DNA of 64,000 bases from an uncultured bacterium (GTDB lineage Bacteria; Desulfobacterota; BSN033; UBA1163): contig CALLAL010000002.1 of assembly GCA_938002255.1 (NCBI GenBank), positions 22,422-86,421 on the forward strand. The letters are read 5' to 3'. Within the stretch, counting starts at the first letter, position 1. The number at the start of each line of letters is the position of its first letter. The notes below the pieces were generated by a model. The model did no database searches and was not told where the DNA came from. It worked only from the letters and a program-made list of their open reading frames with translations. The translations under genes were made by a program, and so were the position numbers. This document shows, one piece after another, positions 16,653 to 29,706 of this stretch.

Positions 16653-17444
16653 TTGATTTTAAACCCTGGACACATTAGAATGGCAATGAACCTTATGGTC
16701 AATCCTTTTTCTATTGAGTCCTTCATCTTCTACCCAGAGAAAGATTTCTGGGCTCTCCCCATAGATCGGGGGATGGAATACGAAGATGTCTTTCTTCCCT
16801 GTCCGGATGGAGTGACCATCCATGGGTGGTTTCTTCCTGGCCGGGGAAAAACGACTCTGCTCTTTTTTCATGGAAACGGCGGAAACATCTCACATCGAGT
16901 TGAAAAGATCTACCTTCTCTGCCATCCCGAGATTTCAGCCCTATTAATCGATTATCACGGTTATGGGTTGAGCGGGGGAAGACCTTCTGAGGAATCCTGC
17001 TACCTGGATGCCCTGATTTCCTGGGAGTACCTTACCCAGAAACGCCAGATTTCTCCCAAGAACATCGTCCTCTTTGGAGAGTCTTTGGGAGGCGCTGTGG
17101 CGATCGATCTTGGAGTGAAGAAGGAGATCGGCGCTGTGATCCTTGAATCAACCTTCACTGACATAGGCTCGGTCATGAGTCGATTCGTTCCTGGGATAGG
17201 AACCTTTCTCAAAAAAAGATTCCACTCTCTGTCAAAGATTTCAAAGCTAAAGGCTCCCCTTCTCATTCTCCATGGAGATCAGGATGAGCTGGTTCCTTAT
17301 GAATTGGGTCGAAAACTCTTTGAAGCGGCGAATGACCCAAAAGAATTTTTTACCATTCGAGGAGCCCATCACAATGATACTTATGAGGTGGGAGGAAAAG
17401 CTTACCGTGAAGCCATTCACCAATTTATCGAAAGATATGGATAA
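16653..17444 (+). CDS. Alpha/beta hydrolase
   Basis: 263 residues, serine-hydrolase fold. Oxyanion region FFHGNGGNISHR, nucleophile elbow GESLGG, acid in HGDQDELVP, and catalytic His in GAHHNDT. The family includes BEM46/YqkD-like esterases; substrate unknown. A TTG at 16653 has AGGAGG 11 nt upstream; ATG at 16680 is an alternative. It converges on purC with only 3 bp between stop codons. Confidence 0.85.
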   Translation: MILNPGHIRMAMNLMVNPFSIESFIFYPEKDFWALPIDRGMEYEDVFLPCPDGVTIHGWFLPGRGKTTLLFFHGNGGNISHRVEKIYLLCHPEISALLIDYHGYGLSGGRPSEESCYLDALISWEYLTQKRQISPKNIVLFGESLGGAVAIDLGVKKEIGAVILESTFTDIGSVMSRFVPGIGTFLKKRFHSLSKISKLKAPLLILHGDQDELVPYELGRKLFEAANDPKEFFTIRGAHHNDTYEVGGKAYREAIHQFIERYG

Positions 17445-17447
17445 CTC

Positions 17448-18341
17448 TCAAAGAGATTTCCCAATCAATCGTTCATAAGCCTCAAGATATTTCTCTCGCG
17501 TCTTCTGAATCACCTCTTCGGGAAGCGTTGGAGCAGGTGGTGTTTTGTTCCATTTGATAGAAAGGAGGTAATCCCTCAAATACTGTTTATCAAAACTCTT
17601 CTGAGATCCCCCTGGACGGTAGTCATCCTTGGGCCAGAACCGTGAGGAGTCCGGCGTCAGAAGTTCGTCAATCAAAATCAATTTCCCATCCTTGATCCCA
17701 AACTCCATCTTTGTATCGGCAATCAAAATCCCTCTTTGTTCGGCAAAATCACGCGCCTTCTGATAAACGGCAAGGGATGCCCACTTCATCTGTTCGGCTA
17801 ACTCTCTTCCAACAATCTGTTTCATCCTCTCAAAAGTGATATTCTCATCATGAAGCCCCTGCTCTGCCTTTGTTGAAGGAGTAAAGATAGGCTCCTCCAG
17901 TTTGGAAGATTCCACCAGCCCCCTGGGCAGTGCAATACCACAGACCGCCCCTGTCTCTCGATACTCTTCCCATCCCGACCCAGAAAGATACCCTCTCACA
18001 ATACACTCTACAGGAAGCACTTCGGTTTTGAAGACCAGCATGGACCTTTCCCTTAATTCTTCTTGATAGGGCTGACACGATTGGGGATATTCTTCCACTT
18101 CGGTTGAGATGAGATGGTTGGGAATGATCTCTCGGGTCAGGTTGAACCAAAACCGGGAAAGCTGAGTCAGGACTCTTCCTTTATCCGGAATCGGATTGGG
18201 CATGACCACATCAAAGGCAGAGATCCGGTCTGTAGCGACGATCAGAAGTTTATCGCCAAGATCGTAGATATCTCGTACCTTCCCTCTTCCTTTTAACCTC
18301 AAGGCTTTAAAGTCGGTTTGAGAAACGATTTGACATGGCAT
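17448..18341 (-). CDS. purC: SAICAR synthetase
   Basis: Phosphoribosylaminoimidazole-succinocarboxamide synthase, step 7 of purine synthesis. 297 residues of the longer type: [37 protein letters not shown] region, [36 protein letters not shown]. The Asp-Glu-Leu-Thr-Pro-Asp-Ser motif is intact. Divergent from the CDP-alcohol phosphatidyltransferase. Confidence 0.95.
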   Translation of the reverse strand: MPCQIVSQTDFKALRLKGRGKVRDIYDLGDKLLIVATDRISAFDVVMPNPIPDKGRVLTQLSRFWFNLTREIIPNHLISTEVEEYPQSCQPYQEELRERSMLVFKTEVLPVECIVRGYLSGSGWEEYRETGAVCGIALPRGLVESSKLEEPIFTPSTKAEQGLHDENITFERMKQIVGRELAEQMKWASLAVYQKARDFAEQRGILIADTKMEFGIKDGKLILIDELLTPDSSRFWPKDDYRPGGSQKSFDKQYLRDYLLSIKWNKTPPAPTLPEEVIQKTREKYLEAYERLIGKSL

Positions 18342-18369
18342 CGATCTTTTCTCCTAAAAGTCCTTTTTG

Positions 18370-18397
18370 TTGAAATTTGGTAGAAATAGTATATAAT
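18370..18397 (+). promoter_or_regulatory. Promoter of CDP-alcohol phosphatidyltransferase gene
   Basis: TTGAAA (18370-18375), 16-bp spacer, TATAAT (18392-18397), 47 bp before the ATG at 18445. Confidence 0.65.
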
Positions 18398-18444
18398 AAA
18401 CAAGTTGATTTTTCCATAAAAAATGTTAATCTCATCTTCAATCT

Positions 18445-19041
18445 ATGCTCAGTGACAGACTCGGACATCGTCTTGACTCCTATCTCTACCCCCTATTTAA
18501 AAAGATTTTTGGACAGCGGGGCAATCCCAATCTTCTGACTCTGCTGGGTCTCCTATCAACCCTTATCGCTTCAGGGCTTATTCTGAAAGGAATCTGGTGG
18601 ATGGCAGGACTGGCCATTATTCTTTCGGGAATCTTCGACCTTCTGGATGGCGTGATTGCCCGAAACCTTGGCAAGGTCACTCCCTTCGGTGGTTTTTTTG
18701 ACTCCGTTGTGGATCGATATTCGGACCTCATCCTCCTGTTAGCCCTCCTCCTCCATTATTCGAGAAAGGGGGAAGACGATCTGGTCATCCTCACTTCGGT
18801 GGTGGTTGTTGGAACGGCCCTGATCCCCTATGCTCGGGCAAGGGCAGAATCCCTACAAATATCCTGCCACATCGGATTGATGGAAAGGGCGGAGAGGATC
18901 ATTCTTCTTTCTTCGGGCGCACTATTTGGCTGGATGGAACCTATGCTGTGGCTTCTTGCGATCCTCACCCATTTTACGGTTCTGCAAAGGATCTATGATG
19001 TGTGGAAAAAACTCAATGTTCCCAATAAACGATCAACATGA
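18445..19041 (+). CDS. CDP-alcohol phosphatidyltransferase
   Basis: 198-residue membrane enzyme that swaps CMP of a CDP-lipid for an alcohol. The family signature is complete: DGVIAR, 8 residues, G, then D-3-D (FFDSVVDRYSD), with about five hydrophobic segments. It resembles PgsA and the archaetidyl/phosphatidyl-inositol-phosphate synthase branch; acceptor alcohol undetermined. Convergent with ispG, 13 bp apart. Confidence 0.88.
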   Translation: MLSDRLGHRLDSYLYPLFKKIFGQRGNPNLLTLLGLLSTLIASGLILKGIWWMAGLAIILSGIFDLLDGVIARNLGKVTPFGGFFDSVVDRYSDLILLLALLLHYSRKGEDDLVILTSVVVVGTALIPYARARAESLQISCHIGLMERAERIILLSSGALFGWMEPMLWLLAILTHFTVLQRIYDVWKKLNVPNKRST

Positions 19042-19054
19042 AACGATGAAAAAC

Positions 19055-20167
19055 TCATCGTTGGTTTTGAATCATTTCTTCGATTTCTTTCAATAAGGCC
19101 CCAACAAATTCCTTCTCCTGAAGTTTCTTGACAATTTCACCCTTTCTAAAAAGAACTCCGCCTCCCTTTCCACCGGCAATCCCGAGATCGGCTTCCCTGG
19201 CTTCTCCAGGTCCGTTGACCACACAGCCCATGATCGCCACGGTCAACGGTGTCTGGATCCGTTCAACCTCTTTCTCAATCTTTTTGACAAGGTTGCTGAG
19301 ATTCACCTCACATCGTCCACAGGTTGGACAGGAGATAATCTCAACGCCTCTCCGTCTGATCTTCAGTGACCTCAAGATCTCATACCCTACCCGAACTTCT
19401 TCCACAGGATCTCCAGTTAAAGAAACTCGAAGAGTATCCCCAATCCCCTCAAAGAGAAGAACTCCAATCCCAATGGCCGATTTGACTACCGCACGGTATC
19501 CCCTGCCTGCTTCTGTGACCCCAAGATGAAGTGGGTAGTTTGATTTTTCAGAAAAAAGGCGGTAAGCCTCTATGGTTCTTGGAACGTCCGATGCCTTCAA
19601 GGAAACCTTGATGAGGTTAAATCCAAGGTCTTCGACATATTTGATCGTCCTCAGTCCACTTAAAACCATGGCTTCAGGCGTGGGACCTCCAAACTGCCTT
19701 AAAAGATCTCTCTCAAGAGAACCAGCATTGACACCGATTCTGATTGGAATGCTTCGTCTCTTGGCTTCATTGACAACTGTCTTGAGTCGTTCCCGGCCAC
19801 CTATGTTGCCCGGATTAATCCGAAGGCCATCGGCGCCATGCTCCATAGATATCAGAGCCAGTCGGTAGTTAAAGTGAATATCAGCAATCAAAGGAATGGT
19901 GATCCTTTTCTTGATTTGCGCAATGGCTCTTGCCGCCTCTTCATCCGGGACTGCCACCCGGACGATCTCACAGCCTGCTGCTTCAAGCCGCCGGATCTGT
20001 AAAACCGTTTTTTGGACATCTCGGGTGTCGGTCTTGGTCATTGATTGGATGGAAATGGGAGCACCTCCTCCAATCTTCACGGAACCAACCGTTATCTGGC
20101 AAGTCTTACGGCGTGGGATCATATCTTGAACAGGGTGAGAGGACTCAAGGATCCGGAAATCAATCAT
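19055..20167 (-). CDS. ispG: 4-hydroxy-3-methylbut-2-enyl diphosphate synthase
   Basis: GcpE, [4Fe-4S] enzyme of the MEP pathway. 370 residues, without the extra domain of plant-type enzymes. Motifs: IGGGAPISIQSMTKTDTRD, PLIADIHFNY, LRINPGNIG, and the cluster ligands in SCPTCGRC with a third Cys in IMGCVVNGPGE. It immediately follows the RND pump gene. Confidence 0.95.
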   Translation of the reverse strand: MIDFRILESSHPVQDMIPRRKTCQITVGSVKIGGGAPISIQSMTKTDTRDVQKTVLQIRRLEAAGCEIVRVAVPDEEAARAIAQIKKRITIPLIADIHFNYRLALISMEHGADGLRINPGNIGGRERLKTVVNEAKRRSIPIRIGVNAGSLERDLLRQFGGPTPEAMVLSGLRTIKYVEDLGFNLIKVSLKASDVPRTIEAYRLFSEKSNYPLHLGVTEAGRGYRAVVKSAIGIGVLLFEGIGDTLRVSLTGDPVEEVRVGYEILRSLKIRRRGVEIISCPTCGRCEVNLSNLVKKIEKEVERIQTPLTVAIMGCVVNGPGEAREADLGIAGGKGGGVLFRKGEIVKKLQEKEFVGALLKEIEEMIQNQR

Positions 20168-23100
20168 TTAAATTTGATAACCCTCAACCCCTTGACCCCT
20201 GGGTCCCTCGAATCCTTTCTTTCGTTCTCTCCTCTTCTCCACAATGTAATAGAGCGTAGGGATGAAGACGAGGGTTAAAAACATAGAAACCATCAACCCT
20301 CCAATCACAGCAATCGCCAGCGAGGCATTGGTTTCTGCGCCTTCCCCAAAACCAAGGGCCATAGGGGTTAAACCGAAAACGGTGGTCAACGAGGTCATGA
20401 GAATGGGTCGGAGTCTCACCCTTCCTCCCTGGATAACAGCCTCTTTCAATTCCAAACCTTCCTCTTTACGAAGCCTGTTAATATAATCAATGAGGATGAT
20501 CGCATTGCTCACCACAATCCCAACCATCATAATGATTCCAATGAAGGAAATAACACTCAACGTATTCCCTGTGAGGAAAAGTGCCCAGATGACTCCGATG
20601 ATTCCAAGGGGAACTGAAAACATGATTAAAAATGGATGAAGCAGGGAGGCAAATTGGGAAGCCAGAACCATATAGACCAAGAGGATGGCCAACCCCAGGG
20701 CAAAGAAGAGAGTTTGAAACGCCTCCTTTTGTTCCTCCCTTGTCCCTTTGAGCTGAATAGAAAAATCCTTAGGGATATTCATCTGGGAAATCCTCTCTTC
20801 AATTTCTGAAGCAACGGAACCAAGGTCTCTTCCGCTCGTATTCGCTGTGACATAGACGATTCTCTGCTGATATTTTCTTTCCAGCTGGGAAGGAGAGGTT
20901 GTTCGAACCACGTCGGCGATATGCGAGAGGGAGACGACCTTTCCTCCGGAAACTGGAATGGGAATCTTCTGGAGATCCTCTGGATGCCTCCTATCCTCTT
21001 CCCTAAGGCGTACTCTTACCTGACGCTCCCGACCCGTTTGGGGATCTACATAAATAGAGGCTTCAATCCCTTCGACAGCCCCTCTGACGATCTCCGCAAC
21101 CCGGGAGGTGGTCAGCCCCAAACTTGCCAGGCGATCCTGTTGAAATCGGATCTGATACTCCGGCAAGCCTTCTTCCCGACTGATCTGAATGTCAGTCACT
21201 CCTCGAACTTCTCTTAGAATTCCTTCCACCTCCTTTGCCAGACGATTTCCAGTGGGAATGTCAAATCCTAAGATCTCTACACTGATGGGTTCGTCCGCCC
21301 CGAAAGTAATCACTCTCGAGATGAGACCACCCGGAAAGACAGCGATGATCGCACCGGGGATGTTTCTCACTTTCTCTCGAATCACCCGGGCGATCTCCTC
21401 TGAAGAACGTCTTCTCTCCGATTGTTCTTCAAGCATGATGGAAGCCGTGGCCGTGTGAGGACCAGCAAACCTTCCGCCAAAGATCACCGATCGTCCCCTG
21501 CCTGAACCTGCTCTTGCCCACAAAGCTTTTAACTCGGAAACACTGGAGAAGATGATCTCTTCGACCTCGTTCACCACCTTTTTGGTCTCATCAAGAGAGG
21601 AACCCACCGGAAGCCTCATGGACATCCTGACCTGACCTTCATCCGAAGTTGGAAAGAATTCGGTTCCGAGAAGTGGAATCATGAAGAGGGTTCCCGCAAA
21701 CACCCCTGTCACTCCGAAGACAACCAGCTTGCGGTGTGAGAGAGCAAAAGAAAGGGTTCTCTGATAATGTTGATCCATCCACTGGAAGAAGGGCTGAGTC
21801 TTGTCCAGAAGTCGCTTGCTCCAGGAGTAACTTCCTTCTTCTCTTTTGGGCTTCAGGAACTTCGCTGTCAGAAGGGGAATCAATGTAAGCGAATCAAACA
21901 GAGAGGCGAGAAGTGAAAACGCCACGGTATACGCCATCTGAACGAACAGGAGAGCCGCAATGCCTTTGACAAAAGCTAAAGGAAGGAAAACGATGATACT
22001 GGTAAGGGTAGCAGCAATGACCGGCTTGCTTACCTCACGGGCGCCCTTATAAGAGGCTTCTTCGGGCGGCTCCCCTCGTTCGAGATGGCGATTAATATTT
22101 TCAAGAACCACGATGGCATCGTCCACCAATCTCCCCACGCCGAGGGCTAACCCTCCCAGGGTCATAATGTTGAGGGTGAACTTTCCAAAATGGAGCAAAA
22201 CAAAGGTGGCAACGATCGAGAGCGGGATGGAATGGGCAATAATCACCGTGCTCGTAACGTTCCGTAAAAAGATGAGGATGATCACCACTGCCAGGAGGGC
22301 TCCCATCATCGCCTCTTTCTGGAGGTTATGAATCGATTTTCGAATAAAGGTCGATTGATCTGCTACCACCTCAAGAGAAACACCTGGAGGGAGTTCTCTT
22401 TGAATCTGGGGGAGGGCTTTCAGGACTTCATCCACAACCGAAACCGTATTGCCACCAATCTGTTTCTGTACCCCGAGGACCACCCCCTTCATTCCATTCA
22501 CATTGACTTCTGCCTGAATATCCTCATACCCTTCTTGGACGCTGCCGACGTCTCTTACACGAATGGGAATTCCATTCTGTAGGGCAACAACAATCTCTTC
22601 AAAATCTTTTACGTTCGGGGTACGTCCAAGGGTTCGAACCGTGTATTCCCTGACACCCGTGTTCAGGCTTCCGCCCGGTCTGTCCATATAGCTTGCCCGA
22701 ACCGCCTGAGCCACTCGATCGAGGGGAAGGTTAAATCTCTCTAACTTCGACCGATCCAGAAGAATCTGAACTTCTCTCGTTTGCCCACCGAATACATTCG
22801 CCGAAGCAACTCCCTTGAGGCTCTCCAGTCTCGGGGCAATGAAGTCTTCTCCTAATTCTCTGAGTTGGTAATCCTCAAGGGGGCCAGTGATCGCCAAAAC
22901 AATGACCGAAATCTGGGAGGGATCAAACTTAATGATGATGGGTTGTTTCGCTTCGTCTGGGAAAAGGTCTAAAATTTCGCTGAGGCTTCGCTGGATATCC
23001 GTGGAGGCAATATCAAGGTCCGTTCCCCAATAAAATTCAAGGGTGACAACAGAGGTGCCCTCTCTGGATCGTGAAGAGACATGTCGAACGTTTTGAATAC

Positions 23101-23317
23101 GGCTGACCCGCTTTTCAATGGGGCGCGTGATGGTAATCTCCACATCCTCTGGACTGGCTCCAGGATAGTCGGTCACCACCGAAACCACAGGATAAGAAAT
23201 TTCAGGGAAGAGATCGATGGCGAGGTTGGAAAAGGCAATCAGTCCAAGAAGGATAATTCCAATGGCCACCATGAATCGGGCCACGGGATTCTTGAGAGAA
23301 CCACGGATCAAATCCAT
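20168..23317 (-). CDS. RND efflux transporter, inner-membrane subunit
   Basis: 1049 residues, AcrB/HAE-1-like family. About 12 membrane helices in the usual 1+5+1+5 layout with two large periplasmic loops. N-terminus NPVARFMVAIGIILLGLIAF, PEDVEITITRPIEK, and the TM4 proton relay GLALGVGRLVDDAIVVLENI with two Asp. It forms a pair with the membrane-fusion gene 6 bp upstream. No outer-membrane TolC gene is adjacent. Substrate unknown. Confidence 0.93.
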   Translation of the reverse strand: MDLIRGSLKNPVARFMVAIGIILLGLIAFSNLAIDLFPEISYPVVSVVTDYPGASPEDVEITITRPIEKRVSRIQNVRHVSSRSREGTSVVTLEFYWGTDLDIASTDIQRSLSEILDLFPDEAKQPIIIKFDPSQISVIVLAITGPLEDYQLRELGEDFIAPRLESLKGVASANVFGGQTREVQILLDRSKLERFNLPLDRVAQAVRASYMDRPGGSLNTGVREYTVRTLGRTPNVKDFEEIVVALQNGIPIRVRDVGSVQEGYEDIQAEVNVNGMKGVVLGVQKQIGGNTVSVVDEVLKALPQIQRELPPGVSLEVVADQSTFIRKSIHNLQKEAMMGALLAVVIILIFLRNVTSTVIIAHSIPLSIVATFVLLHFGKFTLNIMTLGGLALGVGRLVDDAIVVLENINRHLERGEPPEEASYKGAREVSKPVIAATLTSIIVFLPLAFVKGIAALLFVQMAYTVAFSLLASLFDSLTLIPLLTAKFLKPKREEGSYSWSKRLLDKTQPFFQWMDQHYQRTLSFALSHRKLVVFGVTGVFAGTLFMIPLLGTEFFPTSDEGQVRMSMRLPVGSSLDETKKVVNEVEEIIFSSVSELKALWARAGSGRGRSVIFGGRFAGPHTATASIMLEEQSERRRSSEEIARVIREKVRNIPGAIIAVFPGGLISRVITFGADEPISVEILGFDIPTGNRLAKEVEGILREVRGVTDIQISREEGLPEYQIRFQQDRLASLGLTTSRVAEIVRGAVEGIEASIYVDPQTGRERQVRVRLREEDRRHPEDLQKIPIPVSGGKVVSLSHIADVVRTTSPSQLERKYQQRIVYVTANTSGRDLGSVASEIEERISQMNIPKDFSIQLKGTREEQKEAFQTLFFALGLAILLVYMVLASQFASLLHPFLIMFSVPLGIIGVIWALFLTGNTLSVISFIGIIMMVGIVVSNAIILIDYINRLRKEEGLELKEAVIQGGRVRLRPILMTSLTTVFGLTPMALGFGEGAETNASLAIAVIGGLMVSMFLTLVFIPTLYYIVEKRRERKKGFEGPRGQGVEGYQI

Positions 23318-23323
23318 GGAGAT

Positions 23324-25941
<2,618 letters not shown>

Positions 25942-25992
25942 TTAGGAATTTCTTCTAAAGGATTCCACATTGACCCTTACGCAACCCGCCCT

Positions 25993-27156
25993 CTAAAGTC
26001 CTGCTGCTTTTCTCAACTCCTTTGCCCGATGGGTCTTCTCCCAGGTAAAGCCGGGTTCATCTCGACCAAAATGTCCGTAACAGGCGGTCTGCTTATAAAT
26101 GGGTTTGAGAAGATCGAGGTAGTCAATGATCGCTCTCGGCCTCAGATCGAAATGCTCTCGAATAAGCCTGGCAATCTCATCAGGAGGAATTTTTGAAGTT
26201 CTGGAGGTATCGATCATCAATGAAACAGGCTCGGCCCTTCCGATCGTATAAGCAATCTGTACCTCACACTTCTCTGCCAGCCCAGCAGCCACCACATTCT
26301 TTGCTATGTGCCTCGCCATATAGGAAGCACTCCGATCCATTTTGGAGGGATCCTTCCCAGAGAAGCAACCTCCCCCATGGCTCCCGACACCTCCATAGGT
26401 ATCGACGATGATTTTTCTTCCGGTGAGACCGCAATCCGCCTTTGGGCCTCCATGGACAAACCGGCCAGTGGTATTGATATAATACTTGGTCTTTTTATCC
26501 CGGAGGTTTTCAGGGAGGACTTTCATAATCACCTCTTCCCGAATCGCCTCTTGAAGTTTTTTGTAGGAGACCTTCTCAGAATGTTGAGCGGCAATGACGA
26601 CGGAATCAATACGGACCGGTTTCCCATTGATATATTGAATCGTTACCTGGGATTTCCCATCGGGTCTCAGAAAATCGAGAATCCCTTTCTTTCGGACTTC
26701 TGCTAATCGTCGGGTCAAACGATGAGCATAGACAATGGGCATGGGCATCAATTCAGGCGTTTCATTACAGGCATAGCCAAACATGAGTCCTTGATCCCCA
26801 GCCCCTTGTTCGTGCCCTTCGTCCCGATCGACACCTCGCCGAATATCCGGGGATTGCTCGTCAATAGAGGTAATGACCGCACAGGTTTCCCAGTCAAAAC
26901 CCATGGCAGAGTCATTATATCCAATCTCTTTGATCGTTTCCCTTACAATAGCAGGCATATGGACATAACAAGAAGTCGTAATTTCTCCAGCGATAATCGC
27001 CATTCCAGTCGTCACCATCGTCTCGCAGGCCACCCTTGCCTTAGGATCTTGAGCGATGATGGCATCCAGAATGGCATCCGAGATCTGATCGGCCACTTTA
27101 TCCGGATGTCCCTCGGTAACGGATTCAGAAGTAAATAAAAAGTCGGTCATTGCCAT
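25993..27156 (-). CDS. metK: S-adenosylmethionine synthetase
   Basis: Makes SAM from methionine and ATP. 387 residues: [69 protein letters not shown]. No SAM riboswitch sequence can be seen in the 58 bp to ptsI, whose gene ends there, so metK is probably read as part of the long run from the PTS genes. Confidence 0.97.
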   Translation of the reverse strand: MAMTDFLFTSESVTEGHPDKVADQISDAILDAIIAQDPKARVACETMVTTGMAIIAGEITTSCYVHMPAIVRETIKEIGYNDSAMGFDWETCAVITSIDEQSPDIRRGVDRDEGHEQGAGDQGLMFGYACNETPELMPMPIVYAHRLTRRLAEVRKKGILDFLRPDGKSQVTIQYINGKPVRIDSVVIAAQHSEKVSYKKLQEAIREEVIMKVLPENLRDKKTKYYINTTGRFVHGGPKADCGLTGRKIIVDTYGGVGSHGGGCFSGKDPSKMDRSASYMARHIAKNVVAAGLAEKCEVQIAYTIGRAEPVSLMIDTSRTSKIPPDEIARLIREHFDLRPRAIIDYLDLLKPIYKQTACYGHFGRDEPGFTWEKTHRAKELRKAAGL

Positions 27157-27214
27157 ATTCTGTTCCTCCTTTGAAGTTTACCATAACTATTAATCCTAAA
27201 AGGATTCTTAAGGA

Positions 27215-28978
27215 TTAGTCAAATTCCCCGGGAAACCTTTCTGCCATCCACTTGCGGACATAGCGTTTAATCTCTGTGGCTGTGGTCAATTGAAACAACC
27301 TTTCCGTAAGGGCTTTGGCCTCAGTCACCGTTACCTTTCGAAGCATCTTCTTCACTTTGGGAATGGCGATCGGGTTCATGCTGAACTCTTCAAGGCCTAA
27401 CCCTAATAAGACTAACACATAGGCAGGCTCGGCAGCCATCTCTCCGCAGATCGCTACTGGGATCCCTGCATGGTGTGCGGATTGGACCACATGGTGAATG
27501 ATTCTTAAAATAGCAGGATGAAGAGGTTCATAAAGATAAGAGACATGCTCGTTGATTCGATCCACCGCCAAGGCATATTGAATGAGATCATTTGTCCCGA
27601 TACTAAAGAAATCAACTTCCCGTGCCAAGAGGTCGGCAGTGATAGAGGCGGAGGGGATCTCGATCATGGCTCCCACAGGGATCTGTCGGTCAAAGGGAAT
27701 TCTGGATCGAAGGAGGTCTTTTTTGACCTCTTCCAAAAAGGTTTTTGCCCTGCGGATCTCTTCAATGCTGGAGATCATGGGAAAGAGGATTCTCAACTTT
27801 CCATGGGCACTGGCTCGAAGAATACCGCTCAATTGGGTTCTGAAAATATCGGTTTCCTTCATGCTAAACCGAATGGCCCTGAGTCCCATAGCAGGATTCA
27901 TCTCATTGCCCTGGGAATAGTGGGAAAGAAACTTATCCCCTCCAATGTCGAGAGTACGGATCGTGCTCACCCCTGGAGAGATGCTCTCTGCAAGGGCACG
28001 ATAAGTTCGATAATGTTCTTCTTCACTGGGCAAGTCCTTTCGGTTCAGATACAGGATTTCGGTTCGATAAAGTCCGATTCCCTCTGCTCCATGACTCTTT
28101 GCAGAAGGAATCTCTCCGACCATTTCAATGTTTGCCTGAAGATGAATCCGGATCCCATCTCGAGTCACGGCGGGTAAGGCGGCGTATTTTAGAATTTCCC
28201 GTTCCAGTAATTTCACTCGCCGTTGACGCTCAAGATAGGTCTCCGCCATCTGTTCGGTGGGATTGATGACCACTTCGCCATTCTCTCCATCAAGGATCAG
28301 AAGATCTCCTCCATTGATCAGGGAGGTCGCGACCTCTGCCCCTACCACTGCAGGGATTCCCAGAGAGCGGGCGAGAATGGCTGTATGGGAAACTTTGCCA
28401 CCAATGTCTGTGACAAATCCTGCCACCTGGTTCAATTGCATCTGGAGCGTATCCGCAGGGGAAAGATCATGGGCCACCACAATCACTTTCCCTTTGATTT
28501 TGGTGATATCATCGTGTTTTTTCCCCATGAGGTTTCTGAAAATTCGGGCGGCCACATAGTGAAGGTCATTTCGGCGTTCCCTCAGATATTCATCCTCAAT
28601 GGTTTTGAAAGCGGCATCTAATTTTTCAAGGGTCAGATCAAGGGCCCACTCTGAATTGATTTTCCTCTTCCGGATATTCTCTACCGTATTCTCGATCAAC
28701 ATCTGATCATCCAGAATCATGAGGTGCACATCGAGGATGAAGGCATGCTGCCTCACCTGTGGATCCAGGATCTTCTCTTTGATCTCCCTTAACTGGCTCT
28801 TGGCCTCCTCAATAGCCCGAAGGAAACGTTTAATCTCCTCTTCCACTTGAAGCGCAGGAATTCGTTTCTGAGGAAGCCGAACCTTATAGCGTTCTACCAG
28901 AAAAGCTCTTCCCTGTATAATTCCTGGGGAGGCTCCGATCCCTCGAAGGGTTTTATTAACCTGTTGTTGAATCGCCAT
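27215..28978 (-). CDS. ptsI: PTS enzyme I
   Basis: Phosphoenolpyruvate-protein phosphotransferase, 587 residues; passes phosphate from PEP to HPr. Phospho-His region GGKVSHTAILARSLGIPAVVG, PEP-binding GLYRTEILYL, RTLDIGGDK and the active Cys in AICGEMAAEP. No N-terminal GAF domain, so EI rather than EI-Ntr. No sugar EIIBC permease is in the window, suggesting a regulatory role. Confidence 0.95.
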   Translation of the reverse strand: MAIQQQVNKTLRGIGASPGIIQGRAFLVERYKVRLPQKRIPALQVEEEIKRFLRAIEEAKSQLREIKEKILDPQVRQHAFILDVHLMILDDQMLIENTVENIRKRKINSEWALDLTLEKLDAAFKTIEDEYLRERRNDLHYVAARIFRNLMGKKHDDITKIKGKVIVVAHDLSPADTLQMQLNQVAGFVTDIGGKVSHTAILARSLGIPAVVGAEVATSLINGGDLLILDGENGEVVINPTEQMAETYLERQRRVKLLEREILKYAALPAVTRDGIRIHLQANIEMVGEIPSAKSHGAEGIGLYRTEILYLNRKDLPSEEEHYRTYRALAESISPGVSTIRTLDIGGDKFLSHYSQGNEMNPAMGLRAIRFSMKETDIFRTQLSGILRASAHGKLRILFPMISSIEEIRRAKTFLEEVKKDLLRSRIPFDRQIPVGAMIEIPSASITADLLAREVDFFSIGTNDLIQYALAVDRINEHVSYLYEPLHPAILRIIHHVVQSAHHAGIPVAICGEMAAEPAYVLVLLGLGLEEFSMNPIAIPKVKKMLRKVTVTEAKALTERLFQLTTATEIKRYVRKWMAERFPGEFD

Positions 28979-28980
28979 CC

Positions 28981-29247
28981 CTATTCCTCATTGAATTTAT
29001 TCTCAATTAGCTTCCCAAGGGTCTGAATCGCCTGAACCGCATCTTTCCCCTCAGCTTTCAATGTAATCTTGGTTCCTTTGGTTGCCGCTAACATTAAAAT
29101 TCCCATGATGGATTTTCCGTTCACCTCCATCCCATCCTTCTCAATGCTCACTTCGGATACAAACTGATTGGCTGTTTTAACGAGAAGGGCTGCTGCTCTG
29201 GCATGAAGTCCTAACTTGTTCTTAATCATGAATGTTCGGATTTCCAT
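28981..29247 (-). CDS. ptsH: HPr phosphocarrier
   Basis: 88 residues. Active His in LGLHARAA (about position 15) and the Ser46-type site in NGKSIMGILML recognised by HPr kinase, whose gene (hprK) is 1.3 kb upstream. 2 bp before ptsI. Both phosphorylation sites being conserved implies dual control. Confidence 0.95.
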   Translation of the reverse strand: MEIRTFMIKNKLGLHARAAALLVKTANQFVSEVSIEKDGMEVNGKSIMGILMLAATKGTKITLKAEGKDAVQAIQTLGKLIENKFNEE

Positions 29248-29280
29248 CCCTTTGAACCACCTTTCCTCCTTTTCCTCATG

Positions 29281-29706
29281 TCACTTTTTCTCGACCCGTT
29301 TTTTGAGCACTTCGCTTGCCAGATTGATGTTTTTCTGCCCATAGTCGGTAATAAAAGCCGCCAAGGATTCCAAATCCATATTGTTTGGATAGGTGGCCAA
29401 TTTTAATAACATGGGGAGATTCACCCCTGTGATCACCTCGATCTTCTTCTCTTCCAAAAAGGAGAGACTAATGTTCGAGGGGGTTCCTCCGTACATATCG
29501 GTCAGGATCAAAATCCCTTCCCCTCCCTCCACTTTGCGGATGGCGGCGATGATCTTTTCTCGAATCTCCTCCGATCCCTCTTGAGGAAGGATGGAAACAG
29601 ATTGAAACTGCTTTAACTCTTCACCGATCACCAGCTGTGCTGCTGCAATCAACTCTTCCCCTAATCGACAATGAGTGACAATGATGACTCCTACCATATC
29701 GTTCAT
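29281..29706 (-). CDS. PTS EIIA, mannose/fructose family
   Basis: 141 residues. Phosphorylatable His in GVIIVTHCRLGEELI, LTDMYGGTPSNISLSF typical of EIIA-Man. Starts with ATGA overlap at the rapZ stop codon. No partner EIIB/C/D nearby, as in other Desulfobacterota, where it is thought to be a regulatory acceptor. Confidence 0.92.
   Translation of the reverse strand: MNDMVGVIIVTHCRLGEELIAAAQLVIGEELKQFQSVSILPQEGSEEIREKIIAAIRKVEGGEGILILTDMYGGTPSNISLSFLEEKKIEVITGVNLPMLLKLATYPNNMDLESLAAFITDYGQKNINLASEVLKKRVEKK

Noticed and set aside
27157..27214. Search for a SAM riboswitch upstream of metK
   Set aside because: Only 58 bp separate it from ptsI, too short for known SAM aptamers of class I, and no core motif is visible.
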